Origin: Pogonophryne albipinna
Taxonomy: Eukaryota > Chordata > Actinopteri > Perciformes > Artedidraconidae
Reading direction: 5' to 3'
Assembly: GCA_028583405.1 (NCBI GenBank)
Contig: CM053251.1
Location: forward strand, 10,551,495 to 10,615,494
DNA length: 64,000 nucleotides
Part shown: positions 15,201 to 37,860 of the stretch, in pieces
How positions within the stretch are numbered: the first letter of the stretch is position 1
Layout: the number at the start of each line of letters is the position of its first letter
Position numbers and translations under genes: made by a program
The notes under the pieces: generated by a model
The model's database searches: none
Told to the model about the DNA's origin: nothing
The model's input: the letters and a program-made list of their open reading frames with translations, nothing else

Positions 15201-18200
15201 TAAGTAGCTTTGCAGGTGTTTGGTAATAAAACACAGAATTCGACAAATTAAAGTTGTTGACTTGATTATATAGCTTGTTTTATACCAAGGCTAGTATAAT
15301 ACACCCTTACAGGACCTACAGGGATTTATGTGCCATTCTTTGTCTTGACAATCCATCTAGCAGATTTAAAGATTGATTTTAAAAGAACACAGTAAATATC
15401 TTTACCACATTTTATGGTTATCTAGCACTTCGGGATCTAAACTCAGATATGAAGTGCGTTATAAATTAAACCCATTATCTAAATTGATGATATGTTGATC
15501 TGTCCAAATTGTTGGATAGACTGACAGGCCAACAAAGTTAACTGCCACGTCACTAACATGGCTGTAAAATATGTTTTGAGATTAATGCTCATAGTTATAA
15601 TTAGATGTGACCAACAGACGGTTGCTTCACAGTAATTTTCCCACCTTTTGGCAGCCCCAGTTCTAGTCCTATGAGTCAGAACATAAAAAGTTTGTGAAGT
15701 TCGGTGTGTGTGAATGCATGAACGCATGGATGCATGTGTGTCGCAGCTTTTGCGAATTTGAGCTTGTTTTTGTCTTGGCTCATAAACTCAGCCCATAAAT
15801 GATCATGTAAAAACAAAAACAGGCCAATACTGGAGCTGCATGTTTCACACTTGACAGCCATAACATGTAAGATACAGTATGCTCCATGTTACCTCTGCTC
15901 TTTTGAGGCTTTTTCTGGCATTTATTTTCCTCTTGAGGATAATCTGTCCGGATTCCATTTTGTTGATTGGGACGTCCTGGCTGACGTCCAGCTTTCTAAC
16001 TCTCAACAGTCCTACCGTGTTCTGCACCAGGCCGTTTAGTTCGGCAATGTGTTTTCATTCAGCTCATGACATGTATGTGTCAGCATTTTATATACCGTGG
16101 TAGTTTATGCGTGGACAGCAAGAAGTCTCAATGGCCCTGTGGATATGAAACACGACACATGACACATTTACTGAATAAGGTACAACAGGGGGGTTGTAAC
16201 ACAACATTTACTAAGCAGTACACACAAAGAAGAAATGATGGTGACACCTGGATTTTGAGTCCTAAGTTGATTTCTTTATCAACATTTTTGTGACCCTTGA
16301 AAAGATTGTACATGATCCTTTTGAATTTCAAAGGCTTTGCTGTAGCATGCTTGGTTTATCATCATCAGACTAATACACATTATCAGTTCATTTGATGTTT
16401 TATTACTTTACCATGATGACCTCAACATACCTTAAGATCCTCTGTGGATGTAATTATGACAAAGCGTGCCATCAAGTAACTATTTGGACCGCATCTAGTA
16501 ATACAGACGTAAATATACAGAAAACAGCATAAGTCAAAAAACAGAAGTGCCATCAAATGTGTTTGAATATCTCATTCAACTAATACTCATAAAAATACAT
16601 TATTTCTGTATCTCAAGGAAAGTAGGAATCAAGAGCAGTTTGTTTGAAGATAAGAAAAACAAAAGTATGAGTAAAGAGTGTATAAAACCCGACTGGTTTG
16701 TATTGTAACACAAAACTGAAACTACCTTGGAAGCAATTTGACTTTCATTATTACTTCATTCCACATCGCTGTAAGATCTGTTGCTTTAGCAAAATCCCTT
16801 AGAGGGGAACGGAAAACACTCCTGTCACAAGCAGTGGGAAAATGTTGCGTCCCTGGAATGAGCTTCATGCTGTTCTGCCCAGAATTAGTTTCCATGTTAT
16901 TTCTGTGGAAGCATCGTTGCTGCGAGAACATGACAGTCTGGGTTTGTAACCTGCCAGGTTCTGCAGCGCAGCATGTGGAATGTTAACGTCAAAGTCCTGA
17001 CACTTTAATCATTTTCATCTTAGGTTATGATTTTACCATCTTAGAAAAATGTTTCTCGGATGTGCAAATGGCCTGAACATCCATGTGCCAAGTCAAATCC
17101 CAAACATTTTTCCATTTCTGCCCCCTCACTGTGGAGCAGTTTGTAAAACCCGGTTTTTTGTTTGGTTTTCCCATCTGTTTAAACTTTTAAACATTGTCTG
17201 TAAGGAGCATACCACCAATTTAGTGTTGAACTTATAATGTTCTTGGACATATCAAAAATCAAGATGGAAACAGCAAATTCAGAGAGTTCATCTTTTTTAA
17301 TCAAATCATTTTAATTTGTTTTAATATCAAAGTGAGTTAATTTATCAACACAGTGTTAAAGTGCTGAACGATGACAGAAATAGTCATGTTAAGGTCATTT
17401 TCAGTATTTAATAACAATCTGACATACAGTACAGTCTAATAGATAAAGGTATGTGGGGGCACTGTACCTTGAAGAAACTGTTAAACTTATATTTTAGTAC
17501 TGGGAGGTTTGTGGAAAGTTAGTTATTAAAACATCTTTAATGGCTTATGCCTGAGTGAAAGGGGTGAACATGTATTAGAAATGCAGTGACCCTGAGAGCA
17601 TGAGGGTCTCAGAAACGATACTGCCTTTATGTTCGAACTCTAACACAGAGATACCACCCCCGCTTTGCTCTTGACCCAGAACATGCTGGCGGTCGGCTGC
17701 TTGTTTACATGGTGTGATGTTGTCCTTTAAGCAGCATGTGGTCCGGACCAGTGAGGGGGGGGGGCTCTGATGCAGCTCTCCACACTGACTCCCAACATGA
17801 GGCTCTCAGCACACATAAGGACAACAGTCGCTTGCCCCTTTGAGGTGGTCAGATGTGATGTTTGCACAGATGTGTGGGTCCAAAGCTGAGAGGCCAAACC
17901 CCCCAGTGCCCCTCTGGTGGTCCAGCCCACCCCTCACTGTGCAGGATGGAGCCTCTTGTGGCTGCACTTTCAGTCCCATCGTGGGGGGGGGGGGGGGCTG
18001 ACCTGTAGGGACAGAGACAGGCCTCTGATACCCTGAAGTCACATGAACATGTCAGTCCAGCTGGGGCTTGTTGTAGCTTCCCCCAGTGGAAACAATGATT
18101 CACCCAAAATGTAAGGGGCATGTTTGAGTGTGAAGGCAAACTTGTGAAATGATGGAAATGGTTGCACTTGGAAGCAAATACATCAGTCTGGTGATCAGAG

Positions 18201-21200
18201 GTTATAATCAAACAGCCTGATTAGACAAGACAAAACAAAGACCAACTTTATCTACTGTAGTTGCCAAAGTGATGCACACTCACTGTTTTTCTTTGCAATA
18301 AAGGATTTTCCCAGTGCAGATGTCCTCACTTTTGGTTTAACCTTGAAATAAACTGGTAGAGTGGCTGATCAACTTCAGCTGGTACTATTATTATTGTCTA
18401 ACTGCTTCGAGTGTCTCCTATTTTTTAGCGATGCCATTCAGTTTATAGTTTCAGCAATACATTTTATTGAGCACAATATCATTGCCAGAAAGAACATTAT
18501 AGTAACATAATAGTTTTTCTATTGGTTGCACATTGAAAAGCCCAGATTTGAAGACAGGTTTAATGTAACAACAACGTTTTTTAACAGTTTTGTTTTTGCC
18601 CAGACAATTAAATAACCTTTTCTCTCTAGTACACTTTTAATGGTTTACACAAATTCTCTCTTACTACTGTATATAACGTGATTTCAAGTTTGTTCCATCT
18701 CCAGAACGACCTTTATTGCCTTTTGTGAATGTACACCTGCTGCCCTCTCTGCCTGCCAGAGGCTACATGGTTGGTTCTAATGAAGTCAAGTAAACACCCT
18801 GCTATAGTATAATGTTTAGCATCGTATCACATGGTGTTAGAGGCTTTCAGGACATAGTGTTAAAACTAGTGAACATCCTTGACATGTATAACCAGAAATG
18901 TCACTGCACCATAGTGTTAGGCTGAATGGCTACTAGCAATGACCCGGAATGAAGAATGCTGTTTTGTTTTGGTTTCTCAGTCATATGGTGAACACATGTG
19001 CAGTGTTTTTAAAGTTTCAGTCTTATATTCATGAGAGCAAATGTTTTCAATTGATACTTGGCTGAAAAAAGGCACAGCGTGTCCCGTTTTAGACACACTA
19101 AACTTAGTTATAAAATGAAAAAAATATCCCTTATGATTTCATCTTTGAATTAAAAACTTTGCCGGATTTTTTCAATTCCCGGCTCCAGTTGCACAATATT
19201 TGAGTTTCTACTGTTTCTTAACATTGTCCTCTGTTACTAGCATTTGGCACACTAACTGAACACTGTAAAACAATTGTTGACACCAATTCTGTTGTATGTT
19301 GCAGGAATTCAGGAGGGTTCGGAGTGCACCAAGTGTAAAAATGACTGGGCACTGAGGGCAGCTATAGCACTGCTATATGTGCTCTGCACCCTGCTCACCA
19401 TAGCAGTGGCCGTACTTGGATACAAAGGTGAGTCAAAACTGAAGACAATAATCACTTCTCGTAAAATACTGCAATTTTTCAAGTCTCTGCTGCAAACCTT
19501 GACAACTTCACATATTTTAAAGTTGTTGTCCCATTACAAAAATCCAACATATAGCCCTCTATTTGACACATAATTACTCAAATAAGGCAATAAGACTCTG
19601 CTTTAATCCCAGGTAGATATCTAGATATACCTTCACAAGTCCAATTTCGTAATTGGTATTGGTATCAGACAGTATTAAATGGTGCTTCTCTAATGCATTC
19701 ATTTGTTATTTCTACACATTTTAGGTTTGTTTTGAGCCAAATGTTTACAAACTGTAAAGCCCCCTGAGACAAATGTAAAATGTGTGATATTGTGCTATAC
19801 AAATGCACTTCATTGATTGATTTAAGATTGCCCTAAAATGTTGTTTATAATTCAGAGGATATTTCGTACTGACTTTAGTGATCTCCTGACTCTTCATCTA
19901 GTTTCATAATCAAGTCAAACTCAAGACCAACATTCAAAAAGCTAAACTAAGATTGTGACCATGGAAAAACATTATTATTGTAAAAATGTTTAGCATGCTG
20001 GCCTTGGTATTAGGTTTCCAGCATAACTTGCCTTAGTACAGACTCAAGAGTGGCCAGCGTGGTTGTATACTATTCTTATCTAGTCCCTTTTGATGAACAC
20101 ATTTGTAAATGATCTTATAAAGGATTTGTGTAGATGTTGACAAAGTAATATATAAATGAAGTATCAAAATGGAAATAAAGCAGTTTTCCTTCACTTCTTC
20201 TTCTCCTGACCCCCAGGTCTACTCGTTCTGCCTCTCTTTTTCTCTCTGAGGTTTGATGATAGTCAAACGGCTATAAACGGCAACAGCATAGAAAATTATA
20301 TTTAACCAAGTCAGAGAGTTCAGGCTAAGATTTACCACATCATGAGACTCCCTTGACAGAATGCATTGTTTACTCTGAATTGATATCTTTCGGAGATTGG
20401 CCAGATCTCGAGATTGAAAACAAACTCATTGTGCAACATTGTCCTTACTGCAACCCGTTTTACGGTTTCTCCTTGTTTGAGCTAGGGCAATGATGTTACA
20501 TAGAAACAAAAAAAGGACTCCAGATATCTCAGGCACCATCAATATGGAACATTACTCTGCGTACGGTTCAACGTCAGACATTTCTTGCCCCGATCAATCA
20601 TAAAAAAATGAAAGTCTTTGAGCAGAAATGTTTTGTTCATACCTGATCCACAGGCGCTCTTACCTGGTGAAGCATACAGCTCACCCAACAGAAACAAGCT
20701 GTATCCATCCAGTGAGGAATGAGTCTATTCAAAATAATGTCTACATGTTCAGATCTAAATCTGAGTTGTGCCCTTTGAGTGCTCTCTGGATTGTTTTGGG
20801 TTTGCGGATTTTGGTCTGTTTTTGTGGAGCCCATGTGATTGTGGTGGTTTGGCTCTAATGTCTAACAGATGACCACGCAGCATCTACCCTGGCTTAACAA
20901 CCCAGAGTAGATTTTATGGCTTGGTAGCAATTTGTTGTCTCATGAACCACAGGTTCACTCACAAATGGCTGAATGTGTCCAAAATAGTTTGGGAGAAAAA
21001 ACAGTGAAGGCTGGTTTCTGTGTTGTGTTTTCCCTTACTGCACAGTTTAAGCAGTAAACAGTTTATTTCTATACTAATGAACCTGTTTCTTGGTCTTGGT
21101 CCTCCAAATGACCTCTATTGTTAGAATTAAGGCATTGTTTGTGTTTGCTGCTGGGTCAATAAGAGTTTACTGCAGCATTGATCAGCATTAATCTGCTTGG

Positions 21201-24200
21201 CCTCGTATTGGGTAACAGCCTAAGTATAGTTTACAACTTCACAATAGGCATCCGATAAGCCTTACTCAAATTAGCAACCTTATATAACTCAATAATGCTT
21301 TTCCAATACATGACTGTGTGGGATTGAAAGATTAACAGAGAGGAATAAGCAGGTATTTTACACATGATAGTGTGGGTCGGATGTCACTATTATCATCTCA
21401 GTGCTGTAGCAATATACTGTAGTCATCTCAAATAATGTATACAATATATATTTCTCACTATTTACAAATGTAAATTATTTGCGGGGTAAACCATGAGGCT
21501 CAAGCTGAACAACTTCAGCTGTTAACAAATATCTCTTTGGACTGTGTGTTCTCGTTTGTTCTCGGTTCATGTTATTCTTTTGTGTTTTTGTCACTTCTGG
21601 AATGCTAACAGTGAAAGCTAAGGATGTTTTCAGCAGTTTTTAGACGCCCCCACATACCGACGGAAAACTAACGGTGGAGAGGAGATGGACTCTTTGCTGC
21701 AGATGTGATGAGAAAAGAGAGTTGAGCCAGAGTCAGAGTGTGCTATTCATCATGTGTCTGACATTGTTTATAGTTACTCCTGAAGTGGAAATTGTAAATG
21801 TGCTCTGAAAATTGAGACTTGTAATGATAAAGAATACTCAGTTGCCCGGTTACAAAAAACGTAGGAAAGTCTTTCATGTTTTTAACATCCTGTGTAAAGA
21901 ATTGCTGTTTGAGTGTACAGTAATTAACTGGAGAGGAATGAATACTGCAGCACCCTCTGCTGTTCACAATCAGCTTGGCTCAGTAAATACCGTTTACACA
22001 ACATATATACTATAATAAGGGTTCCTCTTACCAAACAGTAAGGAAAAATACTGCAACTTAACTTCGCCTTTTCCCCTGTTAGTGTATATCCTGTAAAGAT
22101 GTATTCACACAGTGTCTTCTCTCTATCATCAGTGGTCCAGAGGATGGACAATGTCACACAGGGCATGCAGAATTATGGAGGGCAGATAAATGCAGTGGAG
22201 ACAGACCTGAAGAAACTAGGTAAGCCCTGTCACGCAAGATTAGATCAAACATGTATAGTTTAACTCACAATAGCTGTGAACTAAATGTTAAATGTCTGCA
22301 AGCAGGAGATTTTTGACGCTGATAATTTACCATATTTCGTTTTCTATTAACAGACATATTTTACTGTGTTGTTTTTTCAGATGATCAGGCTGGAGACAAG
22401 TCAGGTAATGCCACAAGTAACATCAATACTTTTAAGTTAGACCTGGAGGCATTACAGAACCAGCTGAATGACATTGCTCTCAGAGCAACCAGAAACAGAG
22501 ACGCGCTGGATGAGCTTCAGATCACAGGAGATGACATGCAGAATGGACACGTCTCCCTGCAGAGTTTTATACAAGGCAACGAGGCCTCACTGCGTGGGGT
22601 CAACCAGACCTTGACCTCCTACAGCGGCATGATTGACAACCTCCAGACAGACACTGCACGGCTCCAGACGGAGATACAGGGCCAGGTCAAAGTGCAGAGC
22701 CAGACCCAGGTTAGTATCAGTTCGCTGAACATCACCCAGTCCCAGCAGCGCAATCTGCTCGGCACGCTGCAGAAGACGGTGGAAGACGCAGGCCAGGCGG
22801 TGCAGAAACTGAAGAATGACTATCAGGGTCTGCAGCAGACAGCCTGGCAGACGCGGTCTGACACGGAGTGGCTGAAGGAGAAAGTCCAGCACCTGCAGGT
22901 TTTGGCAGCTAATAACTCAGCCATGGCCCATTCAAACGGAGATGCTATAGATGATTTGGGGGCTCAGTTCAATACCCTGACCAGCCAGATCCAGAACACC
23001 TCGGCTCTCAGTGAGGAGCAAGGCCAGAGCCTGCATGAGCTGATGGACAGCCAGAGAGACCACGATGATATCACCTCATCTAAGTTTGATGAGGTGGAAG
23101 CGCGGTTAGACAGACATGAGAATGACATGGACCGTGTGACCGGAAATGTGAGCTTCAGCGCGCAACTCCTCGGTGCCATCAGCTTTAAGCTGAACGGCCT
23201 GAGGTCCTGCGCTGAGACAGTGATGCGACATTCAGACATTTTAGTGGGGCTGAATGGTAGTGTAACAGAGGCCAGCGAAGACAATAAAGAGCTTCGCGCA
23301 CAGCAGGATGTGCTGGTGTCCAGGCTGGACCGAGAGGTCAACAACCTCTCCATTGTGATGGAGGAGATGAAGCTGGTGGACAGCAAGCATACACAGCTCA
23401 TCACCAACTTCACCATCCTGCAAGGTAAGAACAGAATAAATCATACATTTCAGAGTTAGTTTTCTGTGAGCCTGTGTACATAAAAACGTTAGGACTGTTA
23501 AAATAATTAAGTTATGGACTTAATTGAACAATATATGTACACGACCTTTATCCTTTTGCTGACCTCCACAATGCCCTTTGTGTTACCATGCATAATTGAA
23601 TGTCACTTTTATGATGCCAGAATAAACAGCAGGGTTTTCTGTACCATCACAAAACTTATATATTTCAATCAATTCCAATATCAGAATATTCTAAGCATTA
23701 AAATGCTTTTTGTGAGGGTGCCTTATTGTTCTTGCATTATTATGCTATTATATGATCATTATGTCAGTGGAATGAGATGATCTTTAAAACACAATAATAG
23801 TGTTTATAGTTATCATGACAGGTTTAATTTAACCTGAACAGTGACATCACATTTTGACACATCATCTGTTGTTATTGTGTTTCAGGTCCGCCAGGTCCAA
23901 GGGGTCCCAGAGGTGACAAGGGTCCCCAGGGGCCAGTGGGTCAGTCAGGACAAAAGGGCGATAAAGGAGACAAAGGGATGCTGGGATTGGTGGGATCTAA
24001 AGGACAGAAAGGTGCTGCTGGTCTACCAGGGGCAACAGGTTCAAAGGGTGCAGCCGGGGCTCGGGGTCTTCCCGGGGCCAAAGGATCGAGAGGGTCTGGG
24101 GGCCGACCTGGAAATTCTGGTGAAAAGGGCGATGCGGGCGCTCCTGGGGTTCCTGGTAGGGATGGACTGTCAGGGCCGCAAGGAACTCAAGGGCCACAGG

Positions 24201-25906
24201 GGCCCAGAGGAGCAGCTGGTCCTGCAGGGCTGGAAGGACCTCGTGGGCCCGTCGGACCCATCGGCCCCCCCGGTCCTCCAGGACTTCCTGGGTTACCTGC
24301 ATCTAGACCTCCAACTCCTCCAAAGCCCCCACAGCCCACTAAGCCAGCTAAGGTCCCTCAACCCCCCAAACCACCTCAACCCCCCAAACCTCAACTCTCA
24401 AAAGCAGCAGAGGTAACTGAGGGCACCGTGTCCCGGCAGACCCAGGTCATTGAACCAGCGCCTGGTGAGTTAAATCATTACATAAAGATTTAAAATAGAT
24501 CGAAATGGAAGGAAAATCACCTTTTCGATTGTAACACCATTTCATTACGGAAGTGAGTTCACTTTTGGTCACATCCTAAAATGTTTTCTGTTTTCATGTG
24601 GCCCTCATCCTCTCCCATACTGAATCTGTCCTTCATTGGAAAAAAAGACATTATTAAAAAATATATACATTTATTTGTAATTATTATTTGTTATGTACAC
24701 ATTTGGAACGTATTCCATGGGAATGTACTTATACTACTGTTTTCTGTAAATGATTAATCCAGGTTGCCCAACTGGGTACAGAAGGTTTGGAGACAGCTGC
24801 TATTACATCGCCACTCAGAGGCTCAACTTTGAAGAGTCCAAACAGTTCTGTACCAACATGTCATCCCTGATGCTCATTATCAACGACAACGACGAACAGG
24901 TAATGGAAATCAGACCCAGATGGTTACTTTAATACATTCAGACTTGTCTGCTAAACTAATCCTGTGAAATAATGTTTTGCTCTTCTATTTGTAGGAATTT
25001 GTAAAGGATGCAACTGCAGGAAGAGGCTATTTCTGGCTGGGCCTTACTGACTTGGAGGAGGAAAATGTCTGGAAATGGGTGGATGGAACCTTACCTGCTT
25101 TCACGTGAGTAGACCGGCCACATTTATTTAAAAAATAAGTTTCAGTGATTTAAATGTTCTGTTTAACTTTAATACATTTTTTATGATGTTGTTGCTATCA
25201 GGAAGTGGAAGCCCGGTCAGCCTGATAACTGGACCCATGGCCATGACAAAGGCGAGGATTGTGCTGGCCTCATCCATAACGCCAACTGGAATGATTTCTA
25301 CTGCACCGACCGCATCGGCTTCATCTGTGAACGTGCCTCGGTTGACCGTCAGTACCTTTTATAGATCAGACCTTTTTCCAATTTGGAAATCTCCTATTTA
25401 TGTATTTCCTACTAAGCCTGTTGTAGTTTTTGACCTCAGTCTCTTGTGGACGAAATAAGTGTTACAACAAAAAACTTGACCAAAAGAAAAACAAATTCAG
25501 TTTTCACTTGAAAAATATAAATGTTTTATGTCAAATATAATTTAAAACAACTAAGAAATTACATCCAAGCAGAACCTTTTCCACTTGTTCTTAAGTAATA
25601 GAATTAGGAAAGAAAACATTTTAGGTCAGACTTTTTGAAGTTGATGATCTGAATGTAGTTTTCTAACTTGCCTCTCAGGGCTTTCGTAATACATTCTTGA
25701 ATGTAAGGGAGCTGGAAATAAACCATTGAGTCACATTCAGCTCTTTCTTGTTTGAAAAAGAAGAGGGAGATGCATCTGGCGTAGATTTCTTTAGTTAAAA
25801 TAACGTTTCAAATTATTGCTGTTGCTTCAACTGTTAATGTCGGTGTTGACATATACCTAATGTGTTTTTTGTTGTTCTCTTCACAGTGGTAGTTCCTGTT
25901 TTATAG
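3257..25906 (+). CDS. colec12: Collectin-12 (scavenger receptor with C-type lectin), partial at 5' end
   Basis: Type II membrane scavenger receptor and pattern-recognition lectin. In vertebrates it binds oxidised LDL, microbes and galactose-type glycans at the cell surface. Coding exons seen: 3257-3307, 19305-19427, 22133-22219, 22381-23424, 23886-24464, 24763-24899, 24995-25104, 25202-25347 and 25887-25906. Every junction is GT-AG and in frame. With the missing ATGAAAG the total is 768 codons (767 residues; human 742). Domain order: cytoplasmic tail with [13 protein letters not shown], matching human and carrying a tyrosine motif; membrane segment at about residues 36-60; long coiled coil (about 90-437); 46 uninterrupted Gly-X-Y triplets (438-575); a Pro/Lys-rich linker (576-630); and a C-type lectin domain (from 631). 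The stop TAG is at 25904. Odd points are the enlarged linker and the 16-kb intron 2. Identification rests on strong remembered similarity along the whole length. Confidence 0.95.
4838..5200. repeat. Dispersed teleost repeat, copy 1
   Basis: The stretch opens with AAACACTCCAACAAAAATG and its right part contains GACATGAAAGTGGTATCAAT, then CTCCCAGCAGGAAAT, then AAAATGTTGAAGTATTC. This word order is typical of an abundant fish DNA-transposon-derived repeat. A second, more diverged copy is at 56340-56515 (GACATGAGAGTG and ATATTGAACTACTCCTTTAA). Exact ends were not resolved. Confidence 0.45.
5945..6120 (+). repeat. SINE or L2-type LINE 3' tail with ATT microsatellite
   Basis: Contains CCTTGGGCAAGACACTTCACC, then GTAAAGCACTTTGAGCATCT, then AAAAGCGCTATAATAAATG, ending in (ATT)n. 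This is the usual 3' module of fish SINEs that borrow an L2/CR1-type LINE tail. No A/B-box head was identified, so it may be a truncated LINE. Confidence 0.6.
19305..19427 (+). CDS. colec12: colec12 exon 3: membrane-spanning exon
   Basis: Encodes a Cys-rich juxtamembrane stretch ([10 protein letters not shown]) followed by the hydrophobic segment [20 protein letters not shown], the signal-anchor of the type II receptor. It joins exon 2 by the split codon G|GA and exon 4 (22133-22219) by G|TG. Exon 4 encodes the start of the extracellular stalk with an NVT glycosylation sequon. Confidence 0.92.
19428..22132 (+). other. colec12: colec12 intron 3
   Basis: A 2.7-kb intron between the membrane-segment exon and the first stalk exon. 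It contains a short LINE tail (19749-19823). Nothing else with a recognisable function was seen. Confidence 0.6.
19749..19823 (+). repeat. LINE 3' tail fragment
   Basis: Contains ACTGTAAAGCCCCCTGAGAC and ATTGTGCTATACAAATGCAC followed by a CATTGATTGATTT tail. This matches the 3' end pattern of common fish LINEs (a GCTATACAAATAAA-type motif plus a short tandem tail). Only the tail remains. Confidence 0.55.
22381..23424 (+). CDS. colec12: colec12 exon 5: coiled-coil stalk
   Basis: One large 1,044-nt exon for about 348 residues of Gln/Leu/Asn-rich heptad sequence, the trimerising extracellular stalk. It carries many NxS/T sequons (for example NNS, NVS, NLS and NFT). Conserved stretches include [13 protein letters not shown] '[20 protein letters not shown]' and '[12 protein letters not shown]', which read almost the same in human COLEC12. 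The acceptor is TTTTTTCAG at 22380 and the donor CAAG|gtaaga is at 23424/23425. Confidence 0.93.
23886..24464 (+). CDS. colec12: colec12 exon 6: collagen domain plus Pro/Lys linker
   Basis: Begins with the split Gly codon and runs 46 perfect Gly-X-Y triplets, including the basic [10 protein letters not shown] block; lysine clusters of this kind bind polyanionic ligands in class A scavenger receptors. After [12 protein letters not shown] the exon goes on for about 55 residues with repeated PPKPPQP motifs and a tail [12 protein letters not shown]. The equivalent human linker is short. Donor CCTG|gtgagt. Confidence 0.93.
24763..25347 (+). CDS. colec12: colec12 exons 7-9: C-type lectin domain
   Basis: Three exons (24763-24899, 24995-25104, 25202-25347) encode one carbohydrate-recognition domain. 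It starts at [15 protein letters not shown] and contains the WLGLTD core, the galactose-type QPD motif (GQPDNW), the calcium-site WND (NANWNDFYC) and the closing FICE. Cysteines fit the long-form fold: the N-terminal pair, plus FC, DC, YC and IC. QPD rather than EPN predicts galactose/GalNAc preference, as in mammalian COLEC12. The last exon (25887-25906) adds only LVVPVL and the stop. Confidence 0.93.
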
Positions 25907-26890
25907 CATCCATGTCTGACAGTGTGAGCTGTCTTTGGGAGAAAAGTGAAGAGGCTGAAGATGAAGAGGATAATGAAGGACAAGAGGAGGAGCTCTCGAT
26001 GACTGGAGGACTCTGATAATGCCAGACCAGTCAAGCATCACTGACGCTCAGACTGGTCTTTGTCTTAAAGGTCCAACACATCGTGGTGCAAAAGACCGAG
26101 CAGGCCCAGACCAGGCCGACTTTTAATGATTTAGTGCTGAAGGATTCATGTGAACGTACGTTTTATTTAGCCGATACTTATTCATTATTTTGGGCAGCCT
26201 CTTTTGTACAGGTGTATCTGTAAATAGTTTATCACAAAAGATACCAGAAATCATTGTTGTTTGCGATTGAATTTCATATTGTTTTATTTCCTGGCTGCCT
26301 TTTCTATCTTCACACTTACAAAATAAAATGTATCTACATTAGAGGATTTTGTTGTTAATAAAATGAACTATTTTTATACTGTCAAATACTTTTCAGATTC
26401 AGAGCATTGATTAGAAATAAGCTCTCTGGTAAATGATGAGCACCATATTAGTATTAGAAAAAGACTGCAAATTCTCATGATAGGTAGAAATGAAGTTAGT
26501 GTATATTTCACCTTTATACAAACTAAGTATCAATGTATTTTATTTTTCTTATTGAGAATAGTTGCTCAATATGAGCAGTGCTGCTGTTTTATGAAGGACA
26601 GTGTTTTTAGACTTTAGACTGCCAGTAAGAGGCACACATTAACAATATGTACATTTTTTGTGAATGTGCCATTGTACAATGATTTATTCATTATGCTAAA
26701 TAGTGTATGTGAAGTATGTTACACTTTTATAATTTGCATAATCATATCCTATTGTTGTATGATCAACCTTTTCTAATTCAAAATATGCTTAAAGACTGAG
26801 TAGCAGTTTGTAATCTGTCTTAATGATCAGTATGCCTGAATGAATTTACCAAGTTCCTATGGATCACAATAAAATGAGAAAGAAACTGTA
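25907..26890 (+). terminator. colec12: colec12 3' UTR and polyadenylation signals
   Basis: AATAAA hexamers are at 26322-26327, 26357-26362 and 26868-26873. The last is followed by a GT-rich stretch (TGTATGTGG), which makes it the best candidate for the distal cleavage site. Use of the two proximal signals would shorten the UTR by about 500 bases. Confidence 0.6.
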
Positions 26891-27840
26891 TGTGGAGTCA
26901 GTGCTTTTTGTCCTATAAAATAGATATTGGTATGAAAAAGCCATGTATTTCTTGATTAAATGTGTATTAAAAAAAACAACTACTGTTTATTTATTTTCAG
27001 CTTTTGAAAAAAATGTAAACAAAATCTGTAAATTATAAAGTTTCAATTAAAAAAAGGTTCAGCTATGGTATTTGGCTTAAATATATATCGATTTTATAAG
27101 GACAAATGTTAAGAATATTAAAAGCAGTATCATCAATACATCTACTAACATTTATTATAAGAGTATAGAAATAAACAATCGTATGGCTCAAACCAATGAC
27201 AAAAAAGCATAGAATGGTAAAACAATTATTAACATAAATAACACAACTATTATGTAAAAAGCAATGCGACAATGATAGAAACAAGACACAAGTCAAGTGT
27301 TTCTGTAAATTGTATAAACTAATTGTGCAAATAAATTAATATTGAATACATGAAGCAGGTGGCGAATGGTATTTTGAAATTAACAGTTATTTAAGAAACT
27401 ACAATAATACATAATAAATGTAGAAACATTTAAAAAAGGGAACAAGTCTGAAATCAGTGACTGATTTACCTGGTTATTATTAAAATACTGTGGCTAAGCC
27501 TATTGCATTATTTTGTAATGATGATGGACATTATTAACTGTCTCCATCATACCAGGACGAATGAATGTACTGAAGAGAAAAAGATCCTTAATGCTGCTGA
27601 GAAAAAAAGATTAAGCACAGGGTCAAGTGGGTTTTGTGGTCTGGGTCTAAAAGCGATGAGATAATGTCACATGGTCACCATCACCTGACCATGACATCCT
27701 TGTTATTTTAGGACACTTTGAAGCTTTTGATCAATTTTCTCCCCTGAACAGTCAGTGCCGAAGCATTAGCAACCGAGGTGACTGAGACAATCACAATTAT
27801 GAATTCAACAACAGTTGATGACAGCAGTTCATTTAACGAG
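26891..27840. other. Intergenic, colec12 to stam
   Basis: AT-rich, with no exon or recognisable repeat boundary. About 1 kb separates the likely colec12 poly(A) site from the stam promoter. Confidence 0.5.
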
Positions 27841-27852
27841 CGTCTGTCCGCT

Positions 27853-27872
27853 CCGATTACCCAGAATGCTTC
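27853..27872 (+). promoter_or_regulatory. Possible ZNF143/STAF-type promoter motif upstream of stam
   Basis: TTACCCAGAATGC at about 27857-27869 matches the core of the CCCAGAATGC-type element found in many vertebrate housekeeping promoters. It lies about 170 bases before the stam ATG, in a locally GC-richer stretch without a TATA box. Suggestive only. Confidence 0.4.
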
Positions 27873-28036
27873 GCTTGTTGCCGTCTGTCGAAGGAGTGAC
27901 TGTGTATAATAGACTCAGCTGCATTTGACATTCATGAAGTTACCGTTACTATGCGACTTTATTGTATGAAATAAGATAAAAGAGGGAACGAAAATAACAG
28001 AGGAAGGGGAAATCTGTTGTTGTCAGTACGCCAGCA

Positions 28037-37860
<9,824 letters not shown>

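Larger units (their letters stand above)
3308..19304 (+). other. colec12: colec12 intron 2 (16 kb), no gene seen
   Basis: Read on both strands, this stretch shows no exon with a family resemblance; its open frames are short and without recognisable domains. It holds scattered repeats: a GGTCAAATCTGACC-type repeat near 4160-4690, a dispersed repeat at about 4838-5200, a poly-C run near 5770-5791, a SINE/LINE 3' tail at 5945-6120, GCTAACATGCTAAC-type sequence near 15055-15110 and poly-G runs near 17755 and 17984. No tRNA or small RNA gene was recognised. Confidence 0.6.

Noticed and set aside
17727..18211. Overlapping minus-strand frames of up to 120 codons in colec12 intron 2
   Set aside because: Low-complexity Pro/Gly runs over poly-G tracts, no splice context and no recognisable domain.
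22587..23444. Minus-strand open frames of 67-150 codons across colec12 exon 5
   Set aside because: Antisense shadows of the coiled-coil exon; no domain or conserved start.
23841..24416. 191-codon frame overlapping the collagen exon
   Set aside because: Shifted frame of the Gly-X-Y repeat, rich in Gly/Gln/Val by composition; the true frame has perfect triplets and correct splice phases.
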